Below, piece by piece: positions 27,114 through 38,300 of a DNA stretch of 64,000 nucleotides (position 1 is its first letter; every line of letters starts with the position of its first letter). Source of the stretch: QHXW01 sp963768075 (lineage in GTDB: Bacteria > Acidobacteriota > Terriglobia > Bryobacterales > Bryobacteraceae); contig CAVYHD010000033.1 of NCBI GenBank assembly GCA_963768075.1, positions 248,001-312,000 on the forward strand, given 5' to 3'. The notes below the pieces were generated by a model. It did not search any database. It had not been told where the DNA came from and saw nothing but the letters and a program-made list of their open reading frames with translations. The position numbers and the translations under genes were made by a program.

Positions 27114-28424
27114 ATGTCCAAAGATCTAAAACCGAAACAGAAACTGGGGCGCTCGCGGCTGTCATTACGACAGCGGCTGGCAGTGTGGAGCGCCGTGGCG
27201 GCGGTGTGCGCCGCGGCCGGTTATGCTTTTCTGCACTACACGGGAACCACGGAGGTGGATGTCGCGGTGGCGCGGGTGCGGCGCGGCGATTTCGTCGTGA
27301 GCGTCAAGACGCGCGGCGAGATCCGCAGCGTGCGCTCGGTGGTGCTGACGGCGCCGCAGGTGCCCGACCCGCGCATCGTGAAGCTGGCGGAAACTGGCCG
27401 GCCGATCAAGAAGGGCGACGTGGTGGTGGAGTTCGACGGCGTGCAGCAGGAGCAGAATCATCATCGAAAAAAGCACCGGACGTGCGTACCGCCGACAGCG
27501 AGATCGTGCAGACCAAGGCGCAGCACAAAATGGACGACGAGATGGACGGCATGAACCTGATGCAGTCCGAGTACAACGTGGAACGCGCGAAGCTCGAAGC
27601 CGGCAAAGCGGAGATTCTGTCGGAGATCGAAGGCGCCAAGGACCGCATCGACGTCGGCGTATCGGAAGGCGCGCTCGGCCAGGTGAAGACCGCAGATGCA
27701 GTCGCGCAAGGTGTCGCACTCGGCGGACATGGAGCGGTTGGACCAGAGGAAAGACAAGGCCGTGCGCGATACCGAACTGGCCAAGGGCTATATCTCCAAA
27801 ATGGTGATGCGCGCGCCGAACGATGGCATCGTCAACATCCTGCCGAATTTTCGGGCGGGCGGATCGTTCGGCCAATCGCCGCCGCCGTTCAAGGAAGGGG
27901 ACCGGGTGTGGACGGGCGCCATGATCGCGGAGATTCCGGATCTTTCGGAGATGCGCGTCGAACTGAAGCTGGAGGAAGTGGAGCGCGGCAAGCTCCAACT
28001 GGGCCAGGCCGTCCGTGTGCGCGTGGACGCGGTTCCGGAAAAGGAGTTCGACGCGGAGCATGGACTGGATCAGCCCCATCGCGCAACTGGTCTTTCGGGC
28101 GTGGCCGCCGGAGAAGCTGTTTCCGGCACGCGCCACGCTGAAGAAACTGGACCCGCGGCTGCGGCCGGGCATGAGCGCGATCGGCGGAAATCATCGTGGA
28201 GCGCGAGCCAAACGTACTGCTGATTCCGGTGCGGGCCAGCTTCCAGAGGAACGGCAAGCCGGCGGTCTACATCCAGAAGGGCCAAAAATTTCTGTCGCGC
28301 GAGCATAGAAGTGGGCAGGCGCAACGACGAGGACATGGTGGTGCTGAGCGGTCTGAAGGAGGGCGAGCTGGTGACGCTCGAGATGCCGGAGGACGCGGCC
28401 AAGCGCGCCAGGAAGAAACTGTGA
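27114..28424 (+). CDS. Second HlyD-family efflux adaptor, six +1 frameshifts
   Basis: About 435 codons. The membrane anchor is RLAVWSAVAAVCAAAGYAFL, then RVRRGDFVVSVKTRGEIRSV, the lipoyl-like KLAETGRPIKKGDVVVEFDG, the helical hairpin, MVMRAPNDGIVNILPNFRAG and a C-terminal barrel ending RARKKL. Six separate one-base insertions explain every frame change: near 27469, 27486, 27690, 28061, 28185 and 28306. After all six the frame returns to the register of the TGA at 28422-28424, which supports the reconstruction. The GTG of the third adaptor overlaps this stop as GTGA. Confidence 0.85.
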
Positions 28425-29951
28425 AGCGACATTCTGTTCCGTTCCGTTGTCCTGCTGTTCGTGCTGGGCGCCGCCTGGGGCGCGTACCTGGTGGTGAAGC
28501 AACTGCCCGAGCGGCAGCAGCAAGTGCCCACGGCAAAGGTGCTGCGCGGCGATGTGGTGATTCGCGGCATACACGCGGGGAGAGCTGCGGGCGGTGCGGT
28601 CGGTGACGCTCATCGCGCCCAACCTGTTCGGCACCGTGCAGGTGACCAAGATCGCGCCGCTGGGCGCGCTGGCGCAGGAGAAGGACCTGGTCGTCGAGTT
28701 CGACGATTCCGAGCGGCGCGCCTCGCTCGAAGAGACGCAGCTCGAAGTGGAGCAGATCGACGAGCAAATCAAGAAGGCGCAAGCGGACCTGACGATCAGC
28801 GACAACCAGGATCAGGTGGATCTGCTGAAGGCGCGGTACGCCGTGCGGCGGGCAGAACTGGAGGTGCAGCGCAATGAGCTGCTGGCGGAGATCGACGCCA
28901 AGAAGAATCTGCTGAACCTGGAAGAAGCCAAGCGCCGCCTGCAACAACTGCGAGAGCGACGTGAAATCACGCCACGAACAGGCGGTGGCGCAGATCGCGG
29001 TGCTGGGCGAGCAGCGCAACAAGAGCGTGATCGACGTGGATGCGCGAGAAGATGCGGATCGCGCAGACCAAACTGCTATCGCCCCATGACCGGCCTGGTT
29101 GCCATGCGGCAGAACCGCGCCCAGGGGTTCTTTTTCCCCGGCATGCAGATTCCCGATATTCGCGAGGGGGACACGCTGCAACCGGGCATGCCCGTGGCGG
29201 ACATACTGGACCTTTCCGAGTTTGAGGTATTGGCGCGCGTCGGCGAGCTGGACCGCGCGAACCTGCACGAAGGGCAGGATGTGACCATGCAGCTCGATGC
29301 GGTGCCCGACCAGCACTTTCACGGAAAGATCAAGACCATGAGCGGCACCGCCAGCGCCAACATCTTCTCCGGCGACCCGGGCAAGAAGTTCGACGTGGTA
29401 TTTTCCATCGATATGCCGCAACTTCTCACGGCGCTGGGCGCCAAGCCGGCGGATGTGAAGCGCATCCTGGAGACCGCCGAGCACAACGCCAAGAAGGCGC
29501 CGCCCGCCATACCCGAGCCAAACAAGGGCGCGGATATGGCCAAGATGGCGACGGAGCTTCCGCCGGAATTCGGCACGGAGGAGGAACGGGAACGCGCCCA
29601 ACTGCCGCCGTCTCCCGAAGAGGACTCCCAGCTACAGGTCTTGTTACGGCCGGGCTTGCTGGCCGACGTCGAGATCACCGTCGAGAGAATCCCCAACGCG
29701 ATTCACATTCCGGCACAGGGATTTTTGAAAAGGATGGCCAGCCGGCAGTGTGGGTGCAGACCGGGAGGCGCTTCGAACAGCGAGTGGTGAAGCTCGCGCG
29801 GCGCAGCGAATCGACCATGGTGATTGACAGCGGGCTCAAGCCGGGCGAAGTAATTGCGCTCTCGGACCCAACCGCCAAACCCAGTGACAAGAAGACCGGC
29901 AATCCGGCGACTCCGGGCGTTCCCACCGGCGGCGCGAGTGGAGGCGGTTAA
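28421..29951 (+). CDS. Third HlyD-family efflux adaptor, five +1 and one -1 frameshift
   Basis: About 509 codons from a GTG at 28421. The membrane anchor reads ILFRSVVLLFVLGAAWGAYL once an extra base near 28427 is removed. It is followed by TAKVLRGDVVIRGIHA, RAVRSVTLIAPNLFGTVQVT, a long coiled hairpin, RIAQTKLLSPMTGLVAMRQN and LLRPGLLADVEITVERIPNA. Frame breaks lie near 28427, 28578, 28955, 29038, 29088 (all insertions) and 29720 (a lost A). The tail is Gly/Pro-rich. It shares an N-terminal pattern with the second adaptor but differs through most of its length. The permease GTG starts directly after its TAA. Confidence 0.85.
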
Positions 29952-31209
29952 GTGAATCCGATCTCGGGATACATTCCCGAATTGAAGATGGGGCTGTCGA
30001 GCCTGCTGGCGCACAAACTGCGCAGCCTGCTCACCATGCTGGGCATGATCTTCGGCGTGGGCGCGGTGGTGGCGATGCTTTCCATCACCGGCAGGCGCGC
30101 AAAAGCAGATGATGAGCTTCATCGACCAGCTCGGCGTGAACAACATCATCGTGGAAGCCCACGAGGCAGTCGATCGGAACGAATTGCAGCAGGTGCGCGC
30201 GATATCTCCGGGGCTCACTTTTCGCGACTTCCGCGCGATTACGGAGAACGTGCAGGGCCTGGAGGCCATCACGCCGCGGAAGCGATTCAAGCCGCAACGC
30301 GTGCTGCCGAAAACCGCGCAGGAAGCGCCGCAGCTGATCGGCGTTCTGCCAAATTTCGTCGAGATCAACAGTCTGAAGCTGATGGCCGGCCGATTCTTCG
30401 GCGAGGAGGAGAACCTGCGTTCCGACGCCGGTGTGCGTGCTGGGCGAACGGCGAAGGTGAATCTACTGGGTTACGACGACGCCATCGGAAAGTACATCAA
30501 GATCAACGATGTCTGGCTGCAGGTGATCGGCGTGCTGACGCCGCAGGCCAGTTCGGACACCGACGTCGAGGGCGTACAGGCGCTGAACCGCAACAACCTC
30601 ATCATCGCGCCGCTCAACACAGTGATGCGGCGATTCGAGGACAATACCAGCTAGCTGAAGGACGAGATCGACGGCATTTATATGAAGGTCACGGCCGGCA
30701 CCGATTCGGTCGAGACGTCAAATGTCGTGCGCGCCATCCTCTCGGCGACCCACAAGGACGCGGGCGATTTCACGGTGATCGTGCCCGCGGGCTTGCTGGA
30801 GGAGCGGCGCCGCACGCAGTTCATTTTCAAAGTCGTGATGATCTGCATCGCCGGAATTTCGCTATTAGTGGGCGGCATCGGCATTATGAACATCATGCTG
30901 GCCACGGTGCTCGAGCGCACGCGCGAAATCGGTATCCGGCGGGCGATCGGCGCGCGGCAGGCCGATATCATCCGCCAGTTTCTGACGGAGGCAGTGATGA
31001 TTTCAATTGTCGGCGGACTGATCGGCATTGGCTTCGGCTTCGCGCTGTCGCGGATGATCGCCTCGGCGGCGGGTTGGTCCACGGTGGTCACGACATCATC
31101 GATCGCCATCGCTTTCGGCGTGTCGGTATTTATCGGGCTGTTGTTCGGGATCTATCCCGCGGTGCAGGCCGCGAGGCTGGACCCGATCGAGGCCATCCGT
31201 TACGAATAA
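29952..31209 (+). CDS. MacB/FtsX-like ABC transporter permease, frame broken and with an in-frame TAG
   Basis: About 418 codons. MacB layout: first membrane helix LSSLLAHKLRSLLTMLGMIF, a periplasmic core domain (residues about 50-280), and three C-terminal helices including ISLLVGGIGIMNIMLATVLE, TREIGIRRAIGARQADIIRQ and GLLFGIYPAVQAARLDPIEA. No ATP-binding domain is fused and no ATPase gene is adjacent. One insertion near 30090 shifts the frame at SIT-AGAQKQ. A compensated pair near 30426 and 30453 garbles about nine residues. The TAG at 30652-30654 falls between EDNTS and LKDEIDGIY and may be an indel pair (AGCAGCCTG read as AGCTAGCTG) or a CAG-to-TAG change. Confidence 0.83.
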
Positions 31210-31218
31210 AAACAGACT

Positions 31219-32871
31219 ATGTTATCCAGATTTTTCGTTCTCCTAGTGATCGGCGCACCGAGTGTGTGCGCCCAGATTTCCGCATTCCCGAGGCCATCCT
31301 ATTTTCATGAAATCTTTGCGCGGCCCGTAACCCAGGTACAGCTGCAGGCCCCGGCGCGCCTGCCGGATTACCTGGTGGAAGGCAAAGACGGCAAGAAACT
31401 CGAGCTGTCCCTGAAGTCGTATCTAGACCTAGTCATGGCCAACAATACCGACATCGCGGTGTCACGACTGACCATATCGGTCGCGCAGAATGCCATCACC
31501 CGTGCTTTTTCGCCGTTCGATCCATTCGCGAGCGGACTCTTCACCAGCACGCAGTCAAAGACGCCATCGAGCACGGTGTTGCAGGGCGCGGCCACCCTGG
31601 AGACGCTGACGCAACCGGCCACGTTTTCATACAACCAGTTGCTGCCGACGGGCACCAGCTACTCGGTCTCTTTTTCGGGAACGAAGACTTCCACCAACAG
31701 CGGCTTCCAGGATTACAACCCGGTCATCACTTCGGCTTTGCAATTCAGTTTTACGCAACCGCTCATTCGGAATCGCGGCACCGAGGTCAACCGCCTGCCC
31801 ATCATGATCGCGCGCAGCCGGCTGCGGGTGACCGAATATAGTCTGCGAGATTCCGTGATGCAGCTCGTCATGAACGCGGAAAATGCGTACTGGGATCTGG
31901 TGCAGGCACGCGACAACCTCAAAGTGCAGGAGAAGGGGCTGGAGCTGGCCAACGAAGCGCTGAAACGCGCGCAGCGTGAACTGGAGCTGGGGGCGATGTC
32001 GCCGCTCGACATCTACCAACCGCAGCAGAATCGTGCGACCGCGGAAATCTCGGTGTCGCAAGCGCGTTACGCCCTCGAGCAGTCCGAAGACGCTCTGCGC
32101 AAGCAGATGGGCGCCGACCTCGATCCGGCATTCCGGCATATTTCAATTGTGCTGACCGAGGATACCGGGGTGCCCACCGACATGAGCCCGCTGGACGCCG
32201 AAGCAGAAGTGCAGCGCGCATTGCAGTACCGTCCGGACCTCAAGGCAGCCAACCAGGTGCTGGACGTGGATGATCTGCAGATTCGCAGTGCCAAAAACAG
32301 CATCATGCCCGATCTGTCTTTAATCGGCCTCTACAGCTCGCAAGGGCAGGGTGGAAACTTTTATCAACTCCAGAATGTTTTCGGCAGCGGGGCGCAGGTC
32401 ACGAGCGTGACACCTGGCGGCCTGGGCGACGCGCTGAGCCAGACTTTTGGACTCGGCTTTCCGGTGTATGAATTCGGCTTGCAGTTGCGGCTGCCGATTC
32501 GCAACCGCGCCGCGGCAGCTGATCTTTCCGATGCCACTGTGTCGAAACGGCGCGACTCCCTGACGGTGCGTGGCGTGGAACAGACGGTGCGGCTGGACGT
32601 GCTCACCGCGGCGAGCCAGGTGGAATCGAGCAAGAACAGCGTGAAACTGGCACATGTAGCGCTCGACTTCGCGCAAAAGTATCTGGCGGCCGAACAGAAA
32701 AAGTATGAGCTGGGCACGAGCCAAATCTATTTTGTCCTTCAGGCGCAACAGTCGCTGGTGAACGCCGAATCAGCGCTGGTGCAGAATTCCATCGCATATA
32801 AACGTTCCATGCTGAACTTGCTGCGGCGCACCGGCGAACTGCTGGATGAGCGCGGGATACAACTACAATAG
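31219..32871 (+). CDS. TolC-like outer membrane efflux protein
   Basis: 550 residues, clean frame, with a signal sequence MLSRFFVLLVIGAPSVCAQ. Two outer-membrane efflux repeats are visible: YLDLVMANNTDIAVSRLTIS with VMNAENAYWDLVQARDNLKV, and VQRALQYRPDLKAANQVLDV with AQKYLAAEQKKYELGTSQIY. Long heptad-rich helices and the beta-strand segments with repeated Thr/Ser/aromatic pattern (residues about 110-190) fit a trimeric channel-tunnel. It follows the permease after nine bases and completes the adaptor-permease-channel set of the locus. Confidence 0.9.
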   Translation: MLSRFFVLLVIGAPSVCAQISAFPRPSYFHEIFARPVTQVQLQAPARLPDYLVEGKDGKKLELSLKSYLDLVMANNTDIAVSRLTISVAQNAITRAFSPFDPFASGLFTSTQSKTPSSTVLQGAATLETLTQPATFSYNQLLPTGTSYSVSFSGTKTSTNSGFQDYNPVITSALQFSFTQPLIRNRGTEVNRLPIMIARSRLRVTEYSLRDSVMQLVMNAENAYWDLVQARDNLKVQEKGLELANEALKRAQRELELGAMSPLDIYQPQQNRATAEISVSQARYALEQSEDALRKQMGADLDPAFRHISIVLTEDTGVPTDMSPLDAEAEVQRALQYRPDLKAANQVLDVDDLQIRSAKNSIMPDLSLIGLYSSQGQGGNFYQLQNVFGSGAQVTSVTPGGLGDALSQTFGLGFPVYEFGLQLRLPIRNRAAAADLSDATVSKRRDSLTVRGVEQTVRLDVLTAASQVESSKNSVKLAHVALDFAQKYLAAEQKKYELGTSQIYFVLQAQQSLVNAESALVQNSIAYKRSMLNLLRRTGELLDERGIQLQ

Positions 32872-32925
32872 GTGGCAAGTGCAAGTGCCAGCCGTTACCT
32901 GGAACCTGGCACCTGACACCTTCTC

Positions 32926-34938
32926 ATGGGCCGCATCCACGTGCTTCCCGATCAAGTCGCGAATAAGATTGCCGCTGGCGAAGTGGTGGAGCGGCCCGCG
33001 TCGGTGGTCAAGGAGCTGCTGGAGAATTCGCTGGATGCCGGCGGCGAATCTTTTCGCATCGACATCGAGAGCGGCGGCAGGCGCCTGATTCGCGTCGCCG
33101 ACGATGGCTGCGGCATGCTGCGTGACGATGCCATGCTGGCGTTCGAGCGGCACGCAACCAGCAAGCTGCGTGACGTGAAGGATCTGCTCTCGATTGCGAC
33201 GCTGGGCTTTCGCGGCGAGGCGCTGCCCTCGATCGCTTCGGTATCGCGCCTGCTGCTGGAAACGCGTGCGCCGGAAGAAGCCACTGGCACGCGGGTCGAG
33301 GTCGCGGGCGGGAAAATGCTGCGCTCCGAGGAAGCCGCTCTCGCGCCGGGCACGACGATCACGGTGCGGGACCTTTTCTTCAACGTGCCCGCGCGAAAGA
33401 AGTTTCTGCGCTCGGACCAGACCGAACTGGCGCACATCGCGTCGCTCGTGACGCACTATAGCCTCGCCCACCCGGCAAAGACATTTCGCCTGGCGAGTGA
33501 AACCAATGAGCTTCTGCACGTTTCGCCCGTGGCTACTTTGCGCGAGCGCGTGTTTCAAGTGTTCGGCACAGGCGCGCTCGATGAGCTGATCGAATTGGGA
33601 GCGTGTGAGAAGCGGCTGCTTCTGCCGGCGCCGGCGGTCGCGCCTTCCGAAGCGATTGCGGAATTCCTGCGCGAGCCCGAGGAATCATCCACCAGACTTT
33701 TTTGTTTAAGCGGATTCGTTTCGCGGCCGCAAGTGCAGAAGGGCAACCGGAACTCGATCTTCATTTTCGTAAACGGCAGGCTGATCCGCGACCGTCTGCT
33801 GTTGCACGCGCTCTCGGCGGCGTATCACAACCTGATTCCCCACGCCTCGTTTCCCTTCGCGCTGCTGTTTCTGGAGTGCGGCTACGAAGAAGTGGATGTC
33901 AATGTGCATCCCTCGAAGACCGAGGTCCGGTTCCGCCATCAATCCTTCGTACACGATTTCGTGCGCGATGCGATCCGCCAGCGGCTGATCGAATCGAGAC
34001 CGGCGCCCGCATTTTCCGCTTCGCCCGCGCCGCAGCCTGCTGCCCGGATGCCGTACTCGGAGTTTTCGCAGATGATGGAGAACGAGGCGGCACTGGACGC
34101 CGCGGTAGACGCACCTTCGCAGCCGGCGCCGGTGGAGATGCGGCCCGCGGCCGGCGACGGCGGCACGCACGACTTTGACCCCACCGCGCCCGAATTTCAG
34201 CTACGCCCCCCACGCGCGCCGGAACCGCGATTCGATTTTGGCGGCAGCTCGATTCCATTGACGAGCCAGCCGGCCCCTTCCGGTGTGCGCCTGCGCGTCC
34301 CGGACACACACGGGAGTTTCCCGGAAGGCGCCGAGCCACCGTCCTCGTCGCTCTCCGCACTTTCCGACCTGCGGCCGCTCGGCCAGCTCCACGAGAGCTT
34401 CATCATCGCGGCGGGCCGGGACGGGTTGTGGATCATCGATCAGCATGTGGCGCACGAACGCATCTTGTTCGAAAAGGTGCTCAACCAGCGCGCGGCCGGC
34501 AATGTGGAGGTACAGCGCCTGCTGATGCCGCTGGTTTTGCAGCTCACGCCGCAGCAGCAGATCGAGTACGCGCGCATCGCTGACGAACTGGCATTGATGG
34601 GGCTCGAGACAGAACCGTTCGGCAATCGCACCATCGCCGTGAAAGCCGCGCCCGCCGCCATCGGCCCCGCGGATCTCGAAAGGGTGATGTTCGAGGTCCT
34701 GGAGACGGCCGAGGGCGAAATGCGCGGAGTTTCGCTCGATGACATACGGCGCGCCATCGCCGCCTCCATCGCATGCCGCGCTGCCATCAAGATCAACATG
34801 CGGCTGGATCAGAGCAAGATGGAATGGCTGCTACGCGCGCTCTCCGCCACCGATTACCCGATGAGCTGCCCGCACGGCCGGCCCATTGCGCTGCAATATT
34901 CCATGCGGGAGATCCTGAAAGCGTTCCACCGGATTTGA
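32926..34938 (+). CDS. mutL: DNA mismatch repair protein MutL
   Basis: 670 residues. The N-terminal GHKL ATPase shows ELLENSLDAGGESFRIDIES, RVADDGCGM and GFRGEALPSIASVSRLLLET; the transducer domain follows. A Pro/Ala-rich linker spans about residues 345-480. The C-terminal domain begins LRPLGQLHESFIIAAGRDGL and keeps IIDQHVAHERILFE and SCPHGRPIALQ, the metal-binding motifs of endonuclease-active MutL. In the DQHAxxExxxxE motif Ala is replaced by Val. It is expected to nick DNA in MutH-less mismatch repair. mutS is not nearby. The frame is clean. Confidence 0.95.
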   Translation: MGRIHVLPDQVANKIAAGEVVERPASVVKELLENSLDAGGESFRIDIESGGRRLIRVADDGCGMLRDDAMLAFERHATSKLRDVKDLLSIATLGFRGEALPSIASVSRLLLETRAPEEATGTRVEVAGGKMLRSEEAALAPGTTITVRDLFFNVPARKKFLRSDQTELAHIASLVTHYSLAHPAKTFRLASETNELLHVSPVATLRERVFQVFGTGALDELIELGACEKRLLLPAPAVAPSEAIAEFLREPEESSTRLFCLSGFVSRPQVQKGNRNSIFIFVNGRLIRDRLLLHALSAAYHNLIPHASFPFALLFLECGYEEVDVNVHPSKTEVRFRHQSFVHDFVRDAIRQRLIESRPAPAFSASPAPQPAARMPYSEFSQMMENEAALDAAVDAPSQPAPVEMRPAAGDGGTHDFDPTAPEFQLRPPRAPEPRFDFGGSSIPLTSQPAPSGVRLRVPDTHGSFPEGAEPPSSSLSALSDLRPLGQLHESFIIAAGRDGLWIIDQHVAHERILFEKVLNQRAAGNVEVQRLLMPLVLQLTPQQQIEYARIADELALMGLETEPFGNRTIAVKAAPAAIGPADLERVMFEVLETAEGEMRGVSLDDIRRAIAASIACRAAIKINMRLDQSKMEWLLRALSATDYPMSCPHGRPIALQYSMREILKAFHRI

Positions 34939-34953
34939 GCGTATACTCGCCCT

Positions 34954-35316
34954 ATGCAGAGAAACCGCACCGTACTCCTCGCCGGGATTTTGCTTTCGCT
35001 CGCCGCGGTAGTGGCCGCGGCCGATGTCGCCGGCAAATGGAAGGGACAAATCGAGGGCGCCGAGCACGAAACGGTCTTCACCTTGAAGGTGGACGGACCG
35101 GACATCACGGGTACCATGACGGGCCCCGAGAGCAAGGACTTTCCGCTCAAGGGCACGATCAAGGGCGATAGCATTTCGTTTACCGTGGATGCCGAGTGGC
35201 AGGGCAGTCCGATAAAGCTGCTACTCAAGGGAACGGTCGCCGGCGACGAAATGAAGTTGGATATCGCCAACGAAAGCGGCGAGTGGAGCAGCTCATTCAC
35301 CGCGAAACGCATATAG
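34954..35316 (+). CDS. Small exported beta-rich protein of unknown function
   Basis: 120 residues with a signal sequence (MQRNRTVLLAGILLSLAAVV) and a mature part made of alternating strands: GKWKGQIEGAEHETVFTLKV, GPDITGTMTGPESKDFPLKG, GDSISFTVDAEWQGSPIKLL. The pattern suggests a small lipocalin-like or beta-sandwich fold common in Acidobacteria as single-domain secreted proteins. No function can be assigned. It begins 15 bases after mutL. Confidence 0.7.
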   Translation: MQRNRTVLLAGILLSLAAVVAAADVAGKWKGQIEGAEHETVFTLKVDGPDITGTMTGPESKDFPLKGTIKGDSISFTVDAEWQGSPIKLLLKGTVAGDEMKLDIANESGEWSSSFTAKRI

Positions 35317-35350
35317 CGTCCGGCCACCGAGCCAATGCTATGCTCCGAAG

Positions 35351-38300
35351 GTGACGCCTCGCTTCACGCGCCGCCGCTTGTTTCAAACCGCCGCCGCGTC
35401 CGGTCTCCTTTGGTCCGCACCGCGATGCCGCGCGTCCGCGCCGTTTCCCGTCCAGTTTCGCAAAGCCAGCCCATGGGACGCGCTTCGGCCACAAATAGAG
35501 CCCGGGCACGACGAATTCGCCGTCGAGAAGGAAGCAGCCGACGTCACGGCCCGTTGGAACCGCCTGTTCGAAGATCGCTCGGCCCCTCTCGCAGCCGATT
35601 TTCGCGGCGCCTCGCCAATGCCGGCGCGCTACAAGACGATCGCGCACGGAGTGTTCGAAGCCGAATTTGACGGCGCCCAAAAGGATTTCCAGGCCGGTCT
35701 CGAAAGCTGGATGGCGAAACTAGGCCGCATTCGCAGCGCCCGATTCTTCGTACTTCCCCGTGGCCGCGTCCGTTATGAAATCGCCAGCACGTCCGATAGT
35801 TTGCTGAACTACCGCGTCGGGCTCTGGAGACAGGCTTGGCGCGACGGTAAGCTCTCTGAATTCGAGCCGCTCGAAGAAACGCTGGTGACCTCGCCGGCGC
35901 CGTTGTTTCGCGACGTCACAGCGGAGTTATTCGGACAAAGCGAGACATATCAAAAACAGCTTCTGCGTGGAACGCCCTACTGGCGCGCGCGTCTGGACTC
36001 CGCTTCCGGCATCGATGTCTATGGTAATAACGGAATTGCCGTGGGCGACGTCGATGGCGATGGCCGCGATGAAGTCTACGTTTGCCAGCCGGCCGGTTTG
36101 CCCAACCGGCTTTACAAACTAAGTGGCGCTGGCGTAATTGAAGACGTCACGGAGCGCTGGGGCATCGGACTGCTCGATGATTCCACGGCGGCGCTGTTTC
36201 TCGATCTCCGCAACTCCGGCCGGCAGGATCTGGTGGTGCTTACTACCGGCGGGCCGCTGCTGTTCCTGAATGACGGAACCACGCTGCGTCACAAGCCCGG
36301 CGCTTTCCGGTTTCAAACGTCTCCGCAGGGCACGTTCACCGGCATGGCCGCCGCCGACTACGATCGCGATGGCCGCATCGATCTCTACCTTTGCTTGTTA
36401 CGTCTACTTCCAGAGCGAGGACCAATTCCGCTATCCCGCTCCCTACCACGACGCGCGAAACGGCCCGCCGAATTTCATGTTCCGCAATCAGCTCACGGCC
36501 GATGGCGGCGGCCACTTCGAAGATGTGACAGCTACCGTGCGGGCTCGACGAGAACAATAATCGCTATAGCTTCGCGCCCGCCTGGTGCGACTACGATGGC
36601 GACGGCTGGCCCGACCTCTACGTCGCCAACGATTTCGGCAGGAAGAATCTGTACAAGAACAATCAAGGCGGCAACTTTCAAGCGATGTTGCCGCCGAGGC
36701 TGGCGTTGAAGATATCGGCCCCGGCATGAGCGCGGCATGGTTCGATTACGATGGCGACGGCCAGGCCCGACCTCTACGTGATCGCAACATGTGGACTGAT
36801 GTCGGGGAAAAGGCTAATTGGTGATCCGCACTTCGCGCCCGTCGCAGAAAAACGGCCTGGCCGAGGCGTATCGCCGCCACACCAAGGGCAATTCGCTCTA
36901 TCGCAATCGCGGCGACGGGACGTTTCGAAGAAGCCGGGCGCAAGAAGCACGTCGAAATGGGCCGCTGGGCGTGGTCGGCGGATGGACACGATTTCGACAA
37001 TGACGGACGCGCCCGAGATTTACATCACCTGCGGCATGCTGACCAACGAAGGTCCGAGACGGACGTCATGAGATTTCTTCTGGCGCCAGGTGGTGGCGAA
37101 TGCGCCGGCGACGCCAAGCCGCCGCGGCGGCCTACGAGAATGGCTGGAACGCCATCAACCAGTTCATCCGTGAAGACTGCAGCTGGAACGGGCGCGAGCC
37201 GAATGTCTTCTATGTGCGGCACGATGGACGATATGTCGATTATCTCCGGCGTGAGCGGGCATCGATTTCGCCGAAGACAGCCGCGCCTTCGCGGTGACAG
37301 ATTTCGATGGCGATGGGAATCTTGATATGGTTCTCAAAAGCCGCCTCGGTCCGCAGGTCCGCGCACTGCGTAACGAATGGGGAATCGGGCGCCATGCGTT
37401 GTCCCTGCATTTGACCGGCACGCGATCGAACCGCGACGCTATCGGCGCCTCCGTCGAGTTGCTGCATGCTGGCGGGCGCACGGTGCGCTTCGTCCAAGCC
37501 GGCTCCGGCTATCTTTCGCAACACACCAAGACATTGCATTTCGGGTTGGGCGATTCTACACGCGCGGAAAGAATTCTCATTCGCTGGCCTTCCGGGTCAA
37601 CGCAGGAGTTCCACGCACTCGATGCCGGGTTTCGCTATTTCGTCAACGAAGGATCGAGCGATCTTCGCCGCGAACCTTTCGCTGCGCGAAAACCGTTGCC
37701 GGTGGCTGCGCCCGTCGTGCCCGACAATCGGCCGCCGTTTGAAGAAACATGGTTGCTTCAGCCCGTGCCAATCCCTGACGACCGGAAGGGCCCCGGTTTC
37801 GTGCTCCTCACGGCCGGCCAGGAGACGGCGCTTCCAGCCGGCATTTCCATTCACGTGCTCGACCTGACTCGCGAATCGCCCGACGTGGCCGCGTGCTATG
37901 CACTGTTCCGGCGGTATCTGTTCGACTACCGGACGAGCCTTCTGCTCCCCATGCTGATCCTCATCGACGAGCGCGGCCTCGCGCACAAAGTCTATCCCGC
38001 GGTGCCCGCTGAAAGCCGTCTGCGCGAAGACTTGCGCCTGATGCACGACCCCGATCGCCAACGCCTCGCGCTCCCTTTCAGCGGCCACTACTACAATCCG
38101 CCGCGTCGCAGTTATTACCGTTTGGGCGCGGCGTTTTTCTGGGCAGGCTATCCTGACCAGTCGCTCGTCTACCTGAACGAGGTGATCCGCGACCAGCCCG
38201 AGAACGGCAGAGCCCATCTCGCCATCGGCCATATTCACCTGGAGGCCGGGCGTGAGGCGCCTGCGCGCGAGCACCTGGAGCGTGCCGTCCAATTGCTCCC

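Noticed and set aside
27114..29951. Programmed frameshifting in the adaptor genes
   Set aside because: Six independent shifts in one gene, with no slippery heptamers or shared motif, do not fit programmed recoding.
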